A stretch of 64,000 bases of DNA, taken from the NCBI GenBank assembly GCA_004794655.1, contig SMMW01000042.1, positions 3,272,501 to 3,336,500 on the forward strand. Direction: 5' to 3'. Source of the stretch: Marisa cornuarietis. Its lineage: Eukaryota; Mollusca; Gastropoda; Architaenioglossa; Ampullariidae. The notes under the pieces are model-generated. The model saw only the letters and a program-made list of their open reading frames with translations, had not been told where the DNA came from and ran no database searches. Shown piece by piece: positions 49,853 to 62,474 of the stretch; within the stretch, counting starts at the first letter, position 1; the number at the start of each line of letters is the position of its first letter. The position numbers and the translations under genes were made by a program.

Positions 49853-51923
49853 TTATTAAAATAATTATTATCGGAATTAATATCAGTTTGTGCAATTTTT
49901 GCTACACTAATTTTATCGATAACTCCGTTTTCCGTTAAGATACAATAAAAATCATATCGCGTATTTCATCAGACACAGTAGAAGAAAATTCCTCCGTCAA
50001 GTCTGCTTATCTCAGTTTGAAATTGCTTTGAAAATTAAAGTTTTGTATTTTCGTGTCGCTACATGTCAGGTAACGGTGAAAAGTGCATGTAAAGAATGCT
50101 TTTTAATTTGTTTTATTCTACTATTCTTGACAGTTTCGTACTTTTATGATTTGCAAATGAACTGCAAAAAAGCGCTAATAAAAACATCACAACATTTTTT
50201 CTAGAATAAAGAATGGGCTAAATACCTTTATATCGCAAAATGAACTCTGCCACTCTTGGCAAAGAGTCTTTATGTCCTTTCCGAGAGTTTGTGCTTCTGG
50301 GAGGAGGTGCATTAACATTATAGCCTCCATTTAGCATGCCTTTGCAAGTCCACCCACTCTCTCTCTCTCTCTCCCACTGAAACCTCCTTTACACACGCAG
50401 AGACACATCGCAATGCTTAATATAAAAGTATTACTAATATGTATATTAAAAGTGTTTCTAAATTAAGCACATTTTCTTAATATTTAATTTCAGCGTTATT
50501 TTCTATTTGTAAACATTCGTCGTCACGATTTCTTTGTTTTTACATGATAGATTCGCATAATAACAACTAATAAAATGTGTGATTGAGAACATTAGCCTTG
50601 AATGCTTGTTGAATGTTGTTGTAGGCAACACCTAAGAAACTGAATGGGTTTCCGAAATACCGTGTAGTACTGCCATATTGTGTTTATAGTTTCATTTTCG
50701 CGCTCTGCATTTGCCCCACCCGCTAGTGATCTTTTGCCTTTTATTAAATATAATTTGTGAACCCTGTCATTTGGCTGGTTGTTAATAGGGTCTCCTTTGT
50801 TTGGTTCTTAGCATATTCATGTAAGTATAGACACATTTTTCTAGAGTGTTACAGTTCTTTTTCCTGGCTATCTGCTCCAACACATTGATGCTGTGTGTCT
50901 TGACGTGATCGAATCGCAAGTTGCGATTATCTCAGGTAGTTGTTGTTTATTACCAACCTCAAAGTTTGCACGAACATGCTCATTTGATGTGAAAACCGAT
51001 TTATAGTCTGGGAGCTAGATTGCTAATACCTAGTTTTAGTAAGAAGGCTGTGACAAGAAAACACCGCTTCTAGTTTCCTTGAATAAATAAAATATTGACA
51101 GACCTTCTAACCTTTTCAACTCTCGTGGACATTTGAATAAGCACTCCAAACACAAAATGTTAACGAAATACCAACTTTCTTTTCAGAACGCGAAGGAAAG
51201 GGTACGTCGTTGAGACATTGAGAAGGCAACTGCTGTCCTTTCACAGACGAGGCAGCCCAAGTCTTGCGTGTGCGTTTCAAATCCGTGTGCCTGTTGCTTG
51301 TATTCTGATGGAAGTCTTGCTGGATGGCCTTAAAGCCGGTGATTCCTTGAGCCCCTGTTTCCTTAGTCCGACTTGTTAATAGGCCGGAAACATGAGTAGG
51401 GATTTTAGCGCCCGAGGCGACGTCTTGCCAACATGGGTTCCCTCGAGATTTGCAGGCTACACATCCGGGCTCTTGGCTGCTGTGAGTGGGGCAGGAAATG
51501 GGAGGCTAGGGGAAAAAAATGGAGGCTGATGTTTCGACAGGCCTGTAGAAGTAAAATTCTCTGTTCGGGTGAGCTTTGACAGCGTCTGAAAGTTTGGGGG
51601 AGAAGACGAGAAGTGTGGTATAAAAGAAGGACAGCCTGGAGCTGACATATGAGATAGTGTCAGACGGAAAGAGATACACCGAGGTAACATTTGTCAGACG
51701 TACATCGTAAGAAGAGAAGTGACACTTCCCCCATCCTTCACTCCTTCTTTATCCTTCATCTCTCTCTCTCTCTCTTCACTCTTCCTTTGCGCGCAGTCTC
51801 TCTCTGTCACACACACACACACACACACACACTTTTTTCATTTAGGTCACTTTGACTGACTCTTTTTCTATACGTTCATATATGTCTATGTGTCTAAATG
51901 AGCACGTATATTAGTGTTTATGG
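49853..51923. other. No gene seen
   Basis: AT-rich unique sequence after the LINE end, with a short CT run at 50,359. Nothing recognised. Confidence 0.6.
51808..51832. repeat. (CA)n microsatellite
   Basis: Short perfect CA run behind a CT-rich stretch (51,758-51,776). Confidence 0.92.
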
Positions 51924-52296
51924 GCGCGCGCGTATGTGTGTATATATATATATGTGTGTGTGTGTGTGTTTTGGGGAATGAGGTCTAGTGTGCTGTGTGT
52001 GAATCTGTGTGTATGTCGTATTGTGTGTTCCTCTGAGTATGAGTCGTATTGTGATTTCTGTGAATATGTACATGGGTCATTATTGTGTTGTGGGTGAGAT
52101 ATATATATATATATCGCTCGTATTGTGTTGTATTTTATGGGGTGTATGGGTCGTATTGTATGTGTGAAGTAAAGTGCACGTGCGCACGTGTGTGTGAGTG
52201 TGTCGGGGAGGGTGCTCTTATAGGGCTGTGAGTGAATGTGTTCATGGGTCGTACTGTATTGTGTGTTGTATTATATAGTGTGTGTGGGTCTTATTG

Positions 52297-52361
<65 letters not shown>
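51924..52361. repeat. TG-rich region: degenerate GTCGTATTGTG repeats and a 67 bp (TG)n run
   Basis: 51,924-51,970 is a GC/GT/TA/GT compound run. Between 51,990 and 52,290 the phrase (G)GTC(G)TATTGTGT recurs at irregular 30-70 base spacing, mixed with (TA)n at about 52,101 and the perfect palindrome CACGTGCGCACGTG (52,177-52,190). A nearly pure (TG)n run fills 52,295-52,361. The whole block looks like a worn minisatellite grown in TG-rich DNA. Confidence 0.75.
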
Positions 52362-52362
<1 letters not shown>

Positions 52363-54029
52363 GACTGGGGCCAAGAAGAATGAGAGACAAATTACATATC
52401 TGCGTGTGAGCAAGGGTTCTAAAACTCCCACGATGACTACCAAAGCTGTAGAAGAGGATAATATAACAGCTAGATCTCTCTGATTCTCTCCTAGAATTTC
52501 TGCAGTGAACTCGCGTCACTCAAGTCCAAAAATAGATAACAGGAAAAGAATATTGCGTCCGAAGAGTTGCTGGCTACTGGGCACGCCTGGAATCTTGTTT
52601 TCGATAGTCGATTAAATGTGGAAATGAGTATTTGGTCGCCGGCTTACGTTTCTCCTGACGATTTTATCGTCTTAATAATACAAGAAGGGTATCACGTGTA
52701 AATGCGCTCAAATAATGTTGGCCAGTATGGCATCGAGACTCTAGATAGCCGGATATTGACCTCGTCAAAGTCTTCAGCCCAAGGGGAAAACGCAAATACC
52801 GGTGAAATTAAGATAATAGCAAAATGTTTAAGAACACCTTGATTCCAACCTCGTCCCACCCAAGCAGATGGCTTTTATCGATGTTTTAGCAAGATTAGCA
52901 ACACCATAACTCATAGAATGAAATATCGTAACAACTTTCCTTCATTCATTCATTAGTTTGTTCTTTTCTTCATTCATATTCATTCACTCTTGGACAACAA
53001 TACTCTAGAAACATACACTTACGTTATTGCGTGATATACCGATACTTTCCAACGTGTCTTATTGGAAAAGACCTTATGACTAAATAACTGATACTGTACA
53101 TTGTTCACCCAAGCTACATTTAACACGATCAGCAAACGTAGATACTGACATACAAATGTAGCGTACATACAGACACACAATATAATGCCACTTATTTCAC
53201 TGCTATCAAAAATATTTTTCTTGGTGTACATTCAAATTCATTGCAAGACTCGAATGAACTGTCAGTAGTGAGTTGATGTGTTGCCAACAGACGTAGGGGA
53301 GGGACTATTTCTTAGTTATCTATAGTGTGCCACACCCAGCGCCTCTGTTCCAACAATACTCCTCTGTCCCTCTTTCCAAGCACCACGTCATACTGGCCTC
53401 GATAATTACGCTAGGAAAATCAACATTCCCCGGCAGTCGTGCTAATTTAGCAGGGAGAACCTTTAGAAACCTTGAACGGACCGCAAATCACTGCGTTATG
53501 AAAGCCCTCAAGGCACGGGCATACCAACCTGAGTGTTGTCTTTAACTGGGCGGCTTAAAAAAAAAACTATGGCAGCTTTGCTCGATCAGGAATGTTTTCG
53601 CTGCTACATGCCACAATCTCCAGCGCCTCGCTATGGACTCGGATGCACGTTTGCCCATCAGAACTTGAACAAAGTCTCTGATAAAGCCAGCGTTGTCGTC
53701 TGTTGGGGTATGAACTGTAGAAAAACAACTTTAATTTCGATGGGCTCGGAGCGGTTATTAAAGAACTGCGCGTCCCTCGCATTTCCATTTTCTTGTCTCT
53801 AAATGTCAAGCGACAGTGTGTAAAGCGAAGTTTCTAAATCAAGGATGCTAAACTCACGGACAGATCGATGTTTGAAAAAAAAAGAAGAAGAAAAGTCCAT
53901 TTTGCGATGCGAAGTGTGCGTTTCGGTTTTCATGGCCACCATATTGTTGACAGGAGAAGTTGACGCACTGATAATAACAACACCGGCCCTCCATTCTGTC
54001 GTCTGGCCCTGTTTCCATGGGGCATTCAG

Positions 54030-54100
54030 GTTCGAACCGGAAGTGAACTCCTTACACAAGACGTCATTGGTCGAGACTGTTGCCTCAACTTCCTGTCTCG
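54030..54100. promoter_or_regulatory. ETS + CRE/CCAAT + ETS motif cluster
   Basis: ACCGGAAGTG (54,036-54,045) is a strong ETS site. ACGTCATTGG (54,061-54,070) fuses a CRE half with a reversed CCAAT box. ACTTCCTG (54,088-54,095) is a second, inverted ETS site. Spacing of 15-25 bases suits a TATA-less promoter, more naturally on the minus strand where CCAATGACGT reads forward. No gene body was recognised on either side; the 141-codon minus frame that overlaps it has no recognisable domain. Confidence 0.3.
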
Positions 54101-54339
54101 ATCGTCTTAACGGTCTGACGGAGTGATTCCCCCCGCGGAAATTTAAGACACCACACCAGTTCGTTTTGACCTTTATGTCTAAGCCAGGCGTCCTCCTCCT
54201 CCTCCTCCTAGCACATGGACTCAAGTAATATCGTCAAGACTTGAATTTCGTATGTGATGGCATGAGAAGTAATGAGTTTCTTACTTTATTAACAAGTGAA
54301 AGTTATTGCACAGATGTGAAGACATTTTTACTGTGTTTT

Positions 54340-54360
54340 ACACACACACACACACACACA
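54340..54360. repeat. (CA)n microsatellite
   Basis: Short perfect run. Confidence 0.92.
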
Positions 54361-55773
54361 TGACTGTAGAGATCATCTAGAAATACAAGCGTAATAATTA
54401 GCTTATCTGTGTCCTTCTGTTAACAATTAAAAAACTGATCATCTAGCCTGTAAAGCAAAATGTCTTTACCACAACTGCTAAAAGCTTTACAATACAGATC
54501 AACTGTTGTCCACAATATAAAGCAGTTTTCAATATTTAGAAATTGACTGCAGAGGTTTTAGTAATCTATCGTATAAAGTTTATCATGTAAAGTCGTGGGA
54601 ATAAAACGATGATCTGATGTGAAAAGTTCAATATTAATTGAAATAGTCAAACTTCAAACCAGATCGATACAGCAGCCTAAGAACAGAGTGGACCTCCGGG
54701 GTGTAACTGTGGCTAACAGCAATATTCACCTTTAATGGAGGGTAGGGTGGGGTGGGTCGCTCAAAACATCAGACGCGTGAAGAGGCACACGCTTCGGCGA
54801 GGAGACCTGATCAAAGATGCACCGAACCACTGAGCGGGAAAAGGTGGAGGCTGTGTGGAGTATGGCCAATATCGTCACATCAAATGATTGTCGCAAGCGG
54901 CGGCAAAGTTACAGCCCTCCCACCCCGGTTCTTAGAGTCGCCGAGTGTCCTGCCAACAGCATCACACTATCCATGCAGTCGGCGCCTCCCTCCTCCATAT
55001 TTTTATGGAGTGGCCTAGCGAGTGGACAAGGCTGGTTGTGTACACTGAATCTAGCTGCCTTTCACCTGGCATTCAGTGACGCTACATCGGTTCAAACTAA
55101 GCAAACTTTGATTTATTTATTTATTTATTTTCTTTTTGCAAACTTTGTATTATACTTTCCTTTGTTTCAAGTTTCGACCATTTAATTTCTTCAATATTCT
55201 TAATTAATAACATGCTTTTTGAACAGCTGATTTGTTGGTTATTGTGTGTAGTTTGTTTGCTTGCTAACTCCAGGGATACTAGACCGATAATATTGTAAAC
55301 GAAAGAATCCAATTCCTGCTCGAAGTTAACACACTGCGGTACTCTTTGACTTGAAAATGTGTATGTTATGTATGATGTATGCATGCATGCAGGAGTGCAT
55401 TATATATTTTCGTCTCCTTGTACTTACCAATGAGATCAAAGAAAATAATCCGAAGGGATTTATCATACCACTCGCTTATTTGTGGACAAAAAGCTCATAG
55501 TCCGTTGAAGTCACTAGACAGTCCAGTGATCACTAACCACGAGTCTGAAGGGTGTGGATTGTGACTGTACACTTGCACACGGCCGTCAAGATCATTTGCA
55601 TATTGTAATAACTGGGAGCTTCCCGACTGAACCAATAACCATTACTACGAGATTTACAAGCCTTCGGAGCTTCACGTAAATTCACGACAGACGCCTCATT
55701 CATTTCCAAGAATATCGTGGGGTTTTAGTTCACAGTAACCGACGACGTGGTGAAACGAGGTTTTAATGCTGTC

Positions 55774-55911
55774 ATGGCGGAGGTGACAGACGTAATTATT
55801 AAATACTGTTGTAGAAAAATTGCAGAGCACAGATACAGTCAAGGATGTGGAGTGTTACTTCAAACACGTCTCCTTACAGAGCCACAGTCAGTATGTATTG
55901 TCGGTGAAAGA
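55774..55911 (+). CDS. Candidate first coding exon, 46 codons, unidentified
   Basis: ATGGCGGAGG at 55,774 has G at -3 and G at +4. The frame reads MAEVTDVIIKYCCRKIAEHR and continues to a well-formed splice-donor word AGA|GTAAGG at 55,911/55,912, giving exactly 46 codons (phase 0). Without splicing the frame stays open to 55,941. The first 20 residues look like a hydrophobic-basic helix; there is no signal peptide. I recognise no family and no acceptor or second exon nearby. It is reported because start context and donor coincide; it may well be chance. Confidence 0.18.
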
Positions 55912-56045
55912 GTAAGGATCGCGGAAGCGAGGAGTCATTAAGCTGTGGAAATGTTAGACCATGAAGATAACGTTTCACTTGTTGAATGCTTATTTTCTTT
56001 TACTAGGAAGCTTTGTAGATGGTTTTTTAAAACCAGATTGTAAAG

Positions 56046-56046
<1 letters not shown>

Positions 56047-56121
<75 letters not shown>
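56047..56121. repeat. (TG)n microsatellite, 75 bp
   Basis: Perfect run; one of the two longest pure dinucleotide tracts in the window. Confidence 0.97.
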
Positions 56122-56123
<2 letters not shown>

Positions 56124-56360
56124 TAAGTGGCGGCCACCATCAAGTCAAATTCCTAGTGTAATAAACAACGTTTTCTTCTTCTTTACAGCTCGAGTGAAAA
56201 ATAGCTGCAACAACTATACTTTTTATCGACGAGGACAAATCATTTATATGCTTCTTTCATCACATCCGCTTCGCCTTATGAAAACTTTAGTTCGCAAGGA
56301 TATTTATGAACATGAAGGTACGCGTCATATTGAACTTGTGTATTGCTCACGGTAGCCAGT

Positions 56361-56371
56361 CTCTCTCTCTA

Positions 56372-56414
<43 letters not shown>

Positions 56415-56420
56415 CACACG
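56361..56420. repeat. (CT)n(CA)n compound microsatellite
   Basis: CT run with one A interruption, then CA with one G interruption. Confidence 0.95.
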
Positions 56421-57222
56421 CTGTACGCCAATCCAGCCTGTTTTTCCGAGACTGGTGCCGAGATAATGGACTACTTAGGCCAAGATAAGCGCTACTGTTG
56501 GATGGCTAGGCGTAGCTAAAATGCCCATAGAGCAGTTGAGCAGCTGGCCCCAGGAAACTCTTTGCGGACCTTTTCTCGGCTTCAGCGCGACGCTTCCTGC
56601 AGATCACACGATATGTATCGCTTTGCCTACCTCCTTATATCCCAAAACTCTTCTCCCATACATCCGATTGCGTGTGACTGTGTGGCTATACTGACAACAG
56701 AGAACTTGGTCGGCAGCTTTGCGTGGTCAGAAGTCTTGCACAGACAGCGGCCTTGGGTACCGTTGTTGCTGCTCTTGGGCTTACGCTAACGGGCGTGGAA
56801 TTATCTTTCCTTTGCGATGCGTCTGGGTCGATGGCGGTTGCTGCTATGCAGTGGAGACCACTACACAAGCAGGCTTTGGACAGATGAAAGATGTTTGAGG
56901 CAAGATAAGGACAATCGTTAGAAGTTTTCCTTCTGAGAACAAGTGACTCCGAAACGTGAAAATGTCTTCCTGACAAGAAGCTAAAAAGACAACAGTAAAG
57001 GGAAGGAGGTGAAAGACTAAGTGAGATGTAACAATGTATGCCTAAGCTGAGCTTGCACAAACCTAGTTTTGAAAATATGAAAAATATAGGTATCCAGTGT
57101 TGGAAGACAATCTCATTCTCTCACACGCGCGCCAGACTCACGTTATGTGTGCATGAACGAAAGAGAGAGGTCTCTCATTTCGCTTTCTGCAGCTGCTTTG
57201 GGTGTCAAATGGCGCGCATGGC

Positions 57223-57236
57223 GTTGCCATGGAGAC
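57223..57236 (+). promoter_or_regulatory. RFX X-box-like site
   Basis: GTTGCCATGGAGAC matches the RFX/X-box pattern (GTTGCC, short spacer, RGNNAC) with the second half imperfect. X-boxes sit in promoters of ciliary genes in animals. The neighbourhood (57,205-57,240) is GC-rich with ATGGCGCGCATGGCG just upstream. No ciliary gene was recognised. Confidence 0.35.
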
Positions 57237-58002
57237 GACAACCTTTAGTCTATACAAAACATTCCTGTGAATCTAAACATAAGCCAAAACAAAGCTTTAG
57301 GTCCGAATCACGCTTTGGCGTGCACGTGGCGAAGCTATCGGGGGAAAAATATTGCTGTCCAAAAGACTATGCATCGACCGCGTCTCCTGCGGCAGTTTGA
57401 TGAAAATGAAGTGTCCAAATATTGGTCTCGCAAGCTCGCCATTCACGGGGCTATAATGGTATCGAGGGCCGGCCTTGGAGCAACTCCTCATTTACACACA
57501 ATTTGTGCCGTTCGCGCTTCATAAGCTACGCAAAAGCGTAGACTAATGGTCTTTATAAAACTCATTATCTCACCTTTTTTATTGTGACTTCAGGGTAGGG
57601 TATGTTGTGTTTCTGGAGTGCCCTGCAATCCAGGTCTGATACCTTCCCAAACGTCCCCCACCCCAGCCGGTAACTGACGGGCAACCTTTTGTCTATTCTT
57701 TGGAGATGGTGCCTTAGTGTCCAATGTAAAAAGAATTCTAAAAACGCAAGTGCACCTGCACTCATGTGTACGTTGGCTTTTAGTCCAACATGGTCGCATC
57801 GGGTAATGCCACAGTGATGGAGATGTCGTACTCAGTTTAAAATGACGGTTTAAAATTAATTAGTCAAGCAATCAATGGATTAATTAAAGGTAAAAAGGCT
57901 CAGGAGTAGTGTCAGGAAAGGTTTCATGTTTTTATTTCGCAATAGGAAACAGGTACTGCGTTCAGAATATGTTATCCCCAGATCATTCTCTTTTATCTCC
58001 CT

Positions 58003-58014
58003 CACGCACGCACG

Positions 58015-58088
<74 letters not shown>
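58003..58088. repeat. (CACG)n(CA)n compound microsatellite
   Basis: Twenty bases of CACG/CGCG steps followed by 66 bases of CA. All alternating purine-pyrimidine, hence prone to Z-DNA. Confidence 0.96.
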
Positions 58089-58091
<3 letters not shown>

Positions 58092-58727
58092 GGAAGCCGA
58101 AAGCCAGATCGGACCCCGGGGTAGACGATCTTTTCCGAGTCCCTTGCATTAATCATTAACTGTAACCGCTTATTATTTTTTCCATTATATAGCTGTATGC
58201 TCACAAGTTATAATTCGACTGGTAATGTCTACATTTCGTTTATTAACTTAATATAGACAGCAAACTTTAGGAAAAGTGTGCACAACTATAATCTTCACCA
58301 GTGTATGATCTGAACATGTCAGAGGGGTGTACTCGTGAGTGGTCAGTATATGAGGGAAAATGACATAAAAGATCAAACTGTTCACACCCCTTCTATAGGA
58401 AGATGTAGTCAGTGGACGTGACAAACTCGACAGTTTAAAGACAACACAAAGGTTTATACCCTTCACTGTAATTCATGTGTGATGTCACCGTCGTCACAGA
58501 TTTGGGTACAGTTATTGGAGATATCAGTAACTATAGTAGTGTTGAAGCTTACGCCTTATAGAGTTCTTTGAAGTCTAGCTTTATTTTTTATTGATGCTTT
58601 TTCTTTTCGTCTTCGTTTAAAAGAAAATGACAACGAGCAAAAAAATTACTGATCAGAGCCGGGTCCCCTCCACAGTCATGGGCCTGGGTACACCATTCCT
58701 CCCTACCCCTCCCTCTCATCAGGCTTG

Positions 58728-58781
58728 CACACACACACACACACACGGGTGGCGGCTCTCTTTCTCTCTCTCTCTCTCTCT
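58728..58781. repeat. (CA)n and (CT)n runs
   Basis: CA at 58,728-58,746 and CT at 58,764-58,781. Confidence 0.92.
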
Positions 58782-59179
58782 GAATTGAAGATCATTTGTA
58801 ATTGTCATGTCCGTGATATATCTATGGCTTTGTTAATATGTTGGATTATTTTGTTTTCCATTCTTTTCTTCAGTTTTAGATTTGTATACAGTCATATCCA
58901 ATTTTCGGCGAATAACAGTTTGTGCCCAACAACCTTCGTATGAGTCAGCCCTATAACGTAGTATTTGTCATGCACTTGTGTCAGAAAAGCGACCTTGTGA
59001 AATACTTGTCCAAAAGATGCGTTGTGTCTGAATTAAGTCACTACATATAGCTCGTTCATCTTTGTGCTTCAGGGCTGCGTTGCAAAGGTGGTCTTAGCTT
59101 GGGTTAAGACTGCGGTTAAGCTAAAAAAAAACTGTCAGCCTAGGAGCTTTGGGTATAGGATTTACCTCTATTCCGTTCC

Positions 59180-59208
59180 ATCATCATCATCATCAATCAT
59201 CAATCATC

Positions 59209-59285
<77 letters not shown>

Positions 59286-59322
59286 ATTATTATTATTATT
59301 ATTATTATTTGTATTATTATTA
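59180..59322. repeat. (ATC)n(ATT)n compound trinucleotide repeat
   Basis: About 100 bases of ATC with early ATCA interruptions, then about 40 bases of ATT. Reads as poly-His or poly-Ile in two frames; not coding. Confidence 0.95.
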
Positions 59323-59518
59323 CAGCAACCATTACAATACAATAATCATTCCAATAACAGCTCAGTGTGTGTGTGTGTGTGATGTATTCAAGCGTAAAAA
59401 TCAGCTCCTACTACTTTAATTCTTCACAATCGTGGCGGGATAAAATTTATTATTTCTTAAACTTATTTTTCGATACAGTCTTCTACTTCTGTCTTCTTGT
59501 TTCCACTTATGTTGATGC

Positions 59519-59526
59519 ACGCGCGC

Positions 59527-59584
<58 letters not shown>
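59519..59584. repeat. (GC)n(GT)n compound microsatellite
   Basis: Five CG steps running into 56 bases of perfect GT; alternating purine-pyrimidine throughout. Confidence 0.96.
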
Positions 59585-59585
<1 letters not shown>

Positions 59586-60204
59586 GTATCACAGACCCAA
59601 TTGCTGTCCTTTTGCAACTGCCACCCACGTGACTTTGCACCCGCCCTCGGTGGATGCGGAGAATTTCCCCAGTAGGCGTGTTAATCACGTCACCACTTAC
59701 ATTTGTTCCAGAGTGATCACGCAGGCAGAAAGTACTCCCCTGACACGATTCACTGTGAAGACAAGGCTTCTGACCCTAAGAAGGTGACCTCGTGACTCCT
59801 CCGTCGGTCTTGACCCTGATGTCGGTACTTTGGTAACTAAATGTTTGCAGGCTAAGCTGAGCATGCAGATGGTACTATTTAGTTGATGGGATTTCCTCCT
59901 TTGGGAATATATCACGGGAAGTTTGTTGCGAAAGTGCAGAATTAGTAGTAACTAAATTGTTGCCGTCGTCACCAATACTGTCCCTGACATTATCATTCTC
60001 TGCCGCACTAGGGGCAGACATTATGCAGACAGTATGGTAACCTGTTTGACACCACTATAAGCTGTTGCCAGTCTGGCAGCTGTTGTTATTTCCAAAAAAA
60101 CCTCGCCACCAATAACCACTCAGGAACACACAGAGCATGAAAAATGCCCGTCAATCGTGTAAATAAACTTTTTTATGTATGGCTTGTTAAATTTTATGTA
60201 TGAG

Positions 60205-60475
60205 TTTTGTTAAAGCACAGAAGTTGATATCTATATATATATATATATCTATTATGCTCGTGTGTTGGCAGGAATTCTTCCTTAAGAATTTTTTTAATCC
60301 ACAGAAACTGATATACGGGACTACAATGAAGATACTTCAATGGAGACATAAGTTGTTAAAGATGTTTTTAAATGTTCAGAAGGTGATATATAACACTTAA
60401 TACATTTCAATGGATCATACAAGTTATTCCTTAAAGATTCTTTTAAAACACAGAAGTTGACATATGGAACATTCA
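60205..60475. repeat. 75 bp minisatellite, about 4 copies
   Basis: The core CAGAAGTTGATAT, or close variants, begins at 60,218, 60,302, 60,377 and 60,451. Spacings are 84, 75 and 74, the first stretched by a (TA)n run at 60,232-60,249. Each unit also carries TT(C/A)AATGGA..CATA(C)AAGTT and a TTAAAGAT(T/G)..TTTTAAA block. Because 75 is a multiple of three, one frame stays open through several units (60,200-60,400), giving 25-residue peptide repeats. I regard that as a by-product rather than a gene. Confidence 0.8.
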
Positions 60476-62474
60476 CACTCCTGTGAGGACAGAGACTACA
60501 AGCAGTAGATTAATAATATTATTCATTCGCGAACATTCATAGCGCCTTCATTCATCCAGACATGAATTAAACCATGATGTTGAATATGAAACCCAGATAA
60601 TAAATGGCCTAAAGCATGTGGCAGAGAACAAAACCTAATAGAGCTATTTCATGTATGGCCCAGAGCGCACATTAAAAATAAAATAAAAAAACATATTTCT
60701 TTACCAACGGGAAAAAACTTATAACCAACTTTTTCTCGGAGACTTTTTTCAATCAAACAAAACACTTTACTGTTACCCTTAGCTGATCTTTTGAAAGCCA
60801 AATTAACCCATTTTAGACAGCGTGATAGAAAAGAAGCAGCTGGAAGCCGTTTTATGTTTGAAATCTGGTCACGCACAATTGTTTAAGCAGAATTTTTTCC
60901 CCGAGCCCATTTTTTAAATGGTACACTTAATGACACATTTAATGGAGGTTTCTCAGGCAAATGCTCTTGCGTTCAGTGCACAAAAACTTGGCATCTGGGC
61001 GGTGAAAAGTGCGACAGACAGATAGTGAGAGAAGATGCTGCATGCCCTCATCTGCACCTGTATGAGAAACGCCATGGCACCACCATGGCCGGAAAAAAAC
61101 AAGCTGTGATATGCCATAGAAGCCATTTACCGCAGTGGAGCTCAGCGCAAAGTATTTTTTATACCATCTGAAGACACAGCCCTAGAATAAAAGTGAAAAC
61201 GTATGTAAGAGGGTTGAGGGCACGTCGAACGTTCTCATAAAGTACAATTTGTGCTACCGTCTTCATCATTAGAAACAACCCTCAATGTAGTAAATTGAGA
61301 CTGACGAAACGTCCCCAATATTTTGTATATTTAGCGAAGCTAGAGAAAACGGGATGGTTGTCTTAAAATTGCATCTACTCATACACGAACGAAGTACGAT
61401 ATAGCCATATGAAATAAATTAATTACTTAATTAATTAAACTATCGAGAATGCAGATGCCTGCCAAACTAAAGCTGTCTAGCTTGTCACCTGCCAAACATC
61501 TTCCATACTCATGAAGATGTATCACAGCCTACAAGATATGTTTCGTGTAACCAGACAAAGGTGTTTTAGACAGACCTTTTACATACCACGTATGAACGAC
61601 ACTTTGTCACTTTTCAGCACTAACCTTGATCTCTTGTTACACTAAAAATATTGTGTGTGTATGTGTCTGCGACAAAAGAGAAGCAATAAATAATTTATTT
61701 GATAGAATGTTCGTTTAAAATTTTGTACAACTTGTAAACAACTTGGAACAAATATCAGATGTGTTCACGATGCTGCACTCTGCATGCGGATATGCTTGCA
61801 TGCACATGCGTGTTGTGCTGGTGCTCACGCAGGTAGGTAGCGTTGTTTTGTTGCCGTGTCCAGGTGTCGTAAAGGTGTCACTATTGTAATGCTCAGCTAC
61901 TCGGACAGCCAGCTGACACCCTTCCATTAGACCATTAGACAAAAGAACTTCATCAGCAGCGGTTCGTAGCTCGCACTGTAAGCCGACCTCTGCCTGTTCC
62001 ACACCTCGACTCACGAACGTTGTTAATACCCTCCCCTCCCCCCCATTCCCTTCCCCAGTACTCTCACACGTTCGCTTCTACTCCCACACATTCGCATCCC
62101 CTCTGCCAGCTCTTGTTTCCATGGTAGTATTGGTTTGCACAAAGCTGTTGTTTTGATTAATCGAGTGATGCTGTAGTGACTACAATTTGGAATGATTGAA
62201 ACTAGTGGGAACTCACTTTACTAATCTTTCTGGAAGCTTCCTGCCCCCGGCACTAGTGAAAATTAACATTTTTACAATCCTATGTTTACATTTCACAGGG
62301 AAATTCTTCGTGCATAAAATGTGGCTGTCTAATAACACTGGTCAACAAATTTTTTACAAAAGTCGTGTTACTGAAATAAAAATAGTTATTTCTTATCAAT
62401 GTTTATGTGCTCAATACGATTGTGATAACCAAAATGTAAAATTGGCTCTAGCTTTTTTTTTTAATCTTCAATAA

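Larger units (their letters stand above)
52362..62474. other. No gene confirmed
   Basis: Microsatellites, the 75 bp minisatellite, the 54.05 kb cluster, the 55.77 kb candidate exon and the X-box. 60,480-62,040 is AT-rich and featureless, and 62,030-62,105 is C-rich. The remaining frames show no domain. Confidence 0.55.

Noticed and set aside
54028..54042. B-box-like GGTTCGAACCG
   Set aside because: No A box upstream; the same bases are better explained as part of the ETS site.
53799..54224. 141-codon minus-strand ORF
   Set aside because: Begins in a CCT repeat (poly-Arg), has no recognisable domain and overlaps an equally long frame on the other strand.
59064..59345. Poly-His / poly-Ile ORF
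   Set aside because: Translation of the (ATC)n repeat.
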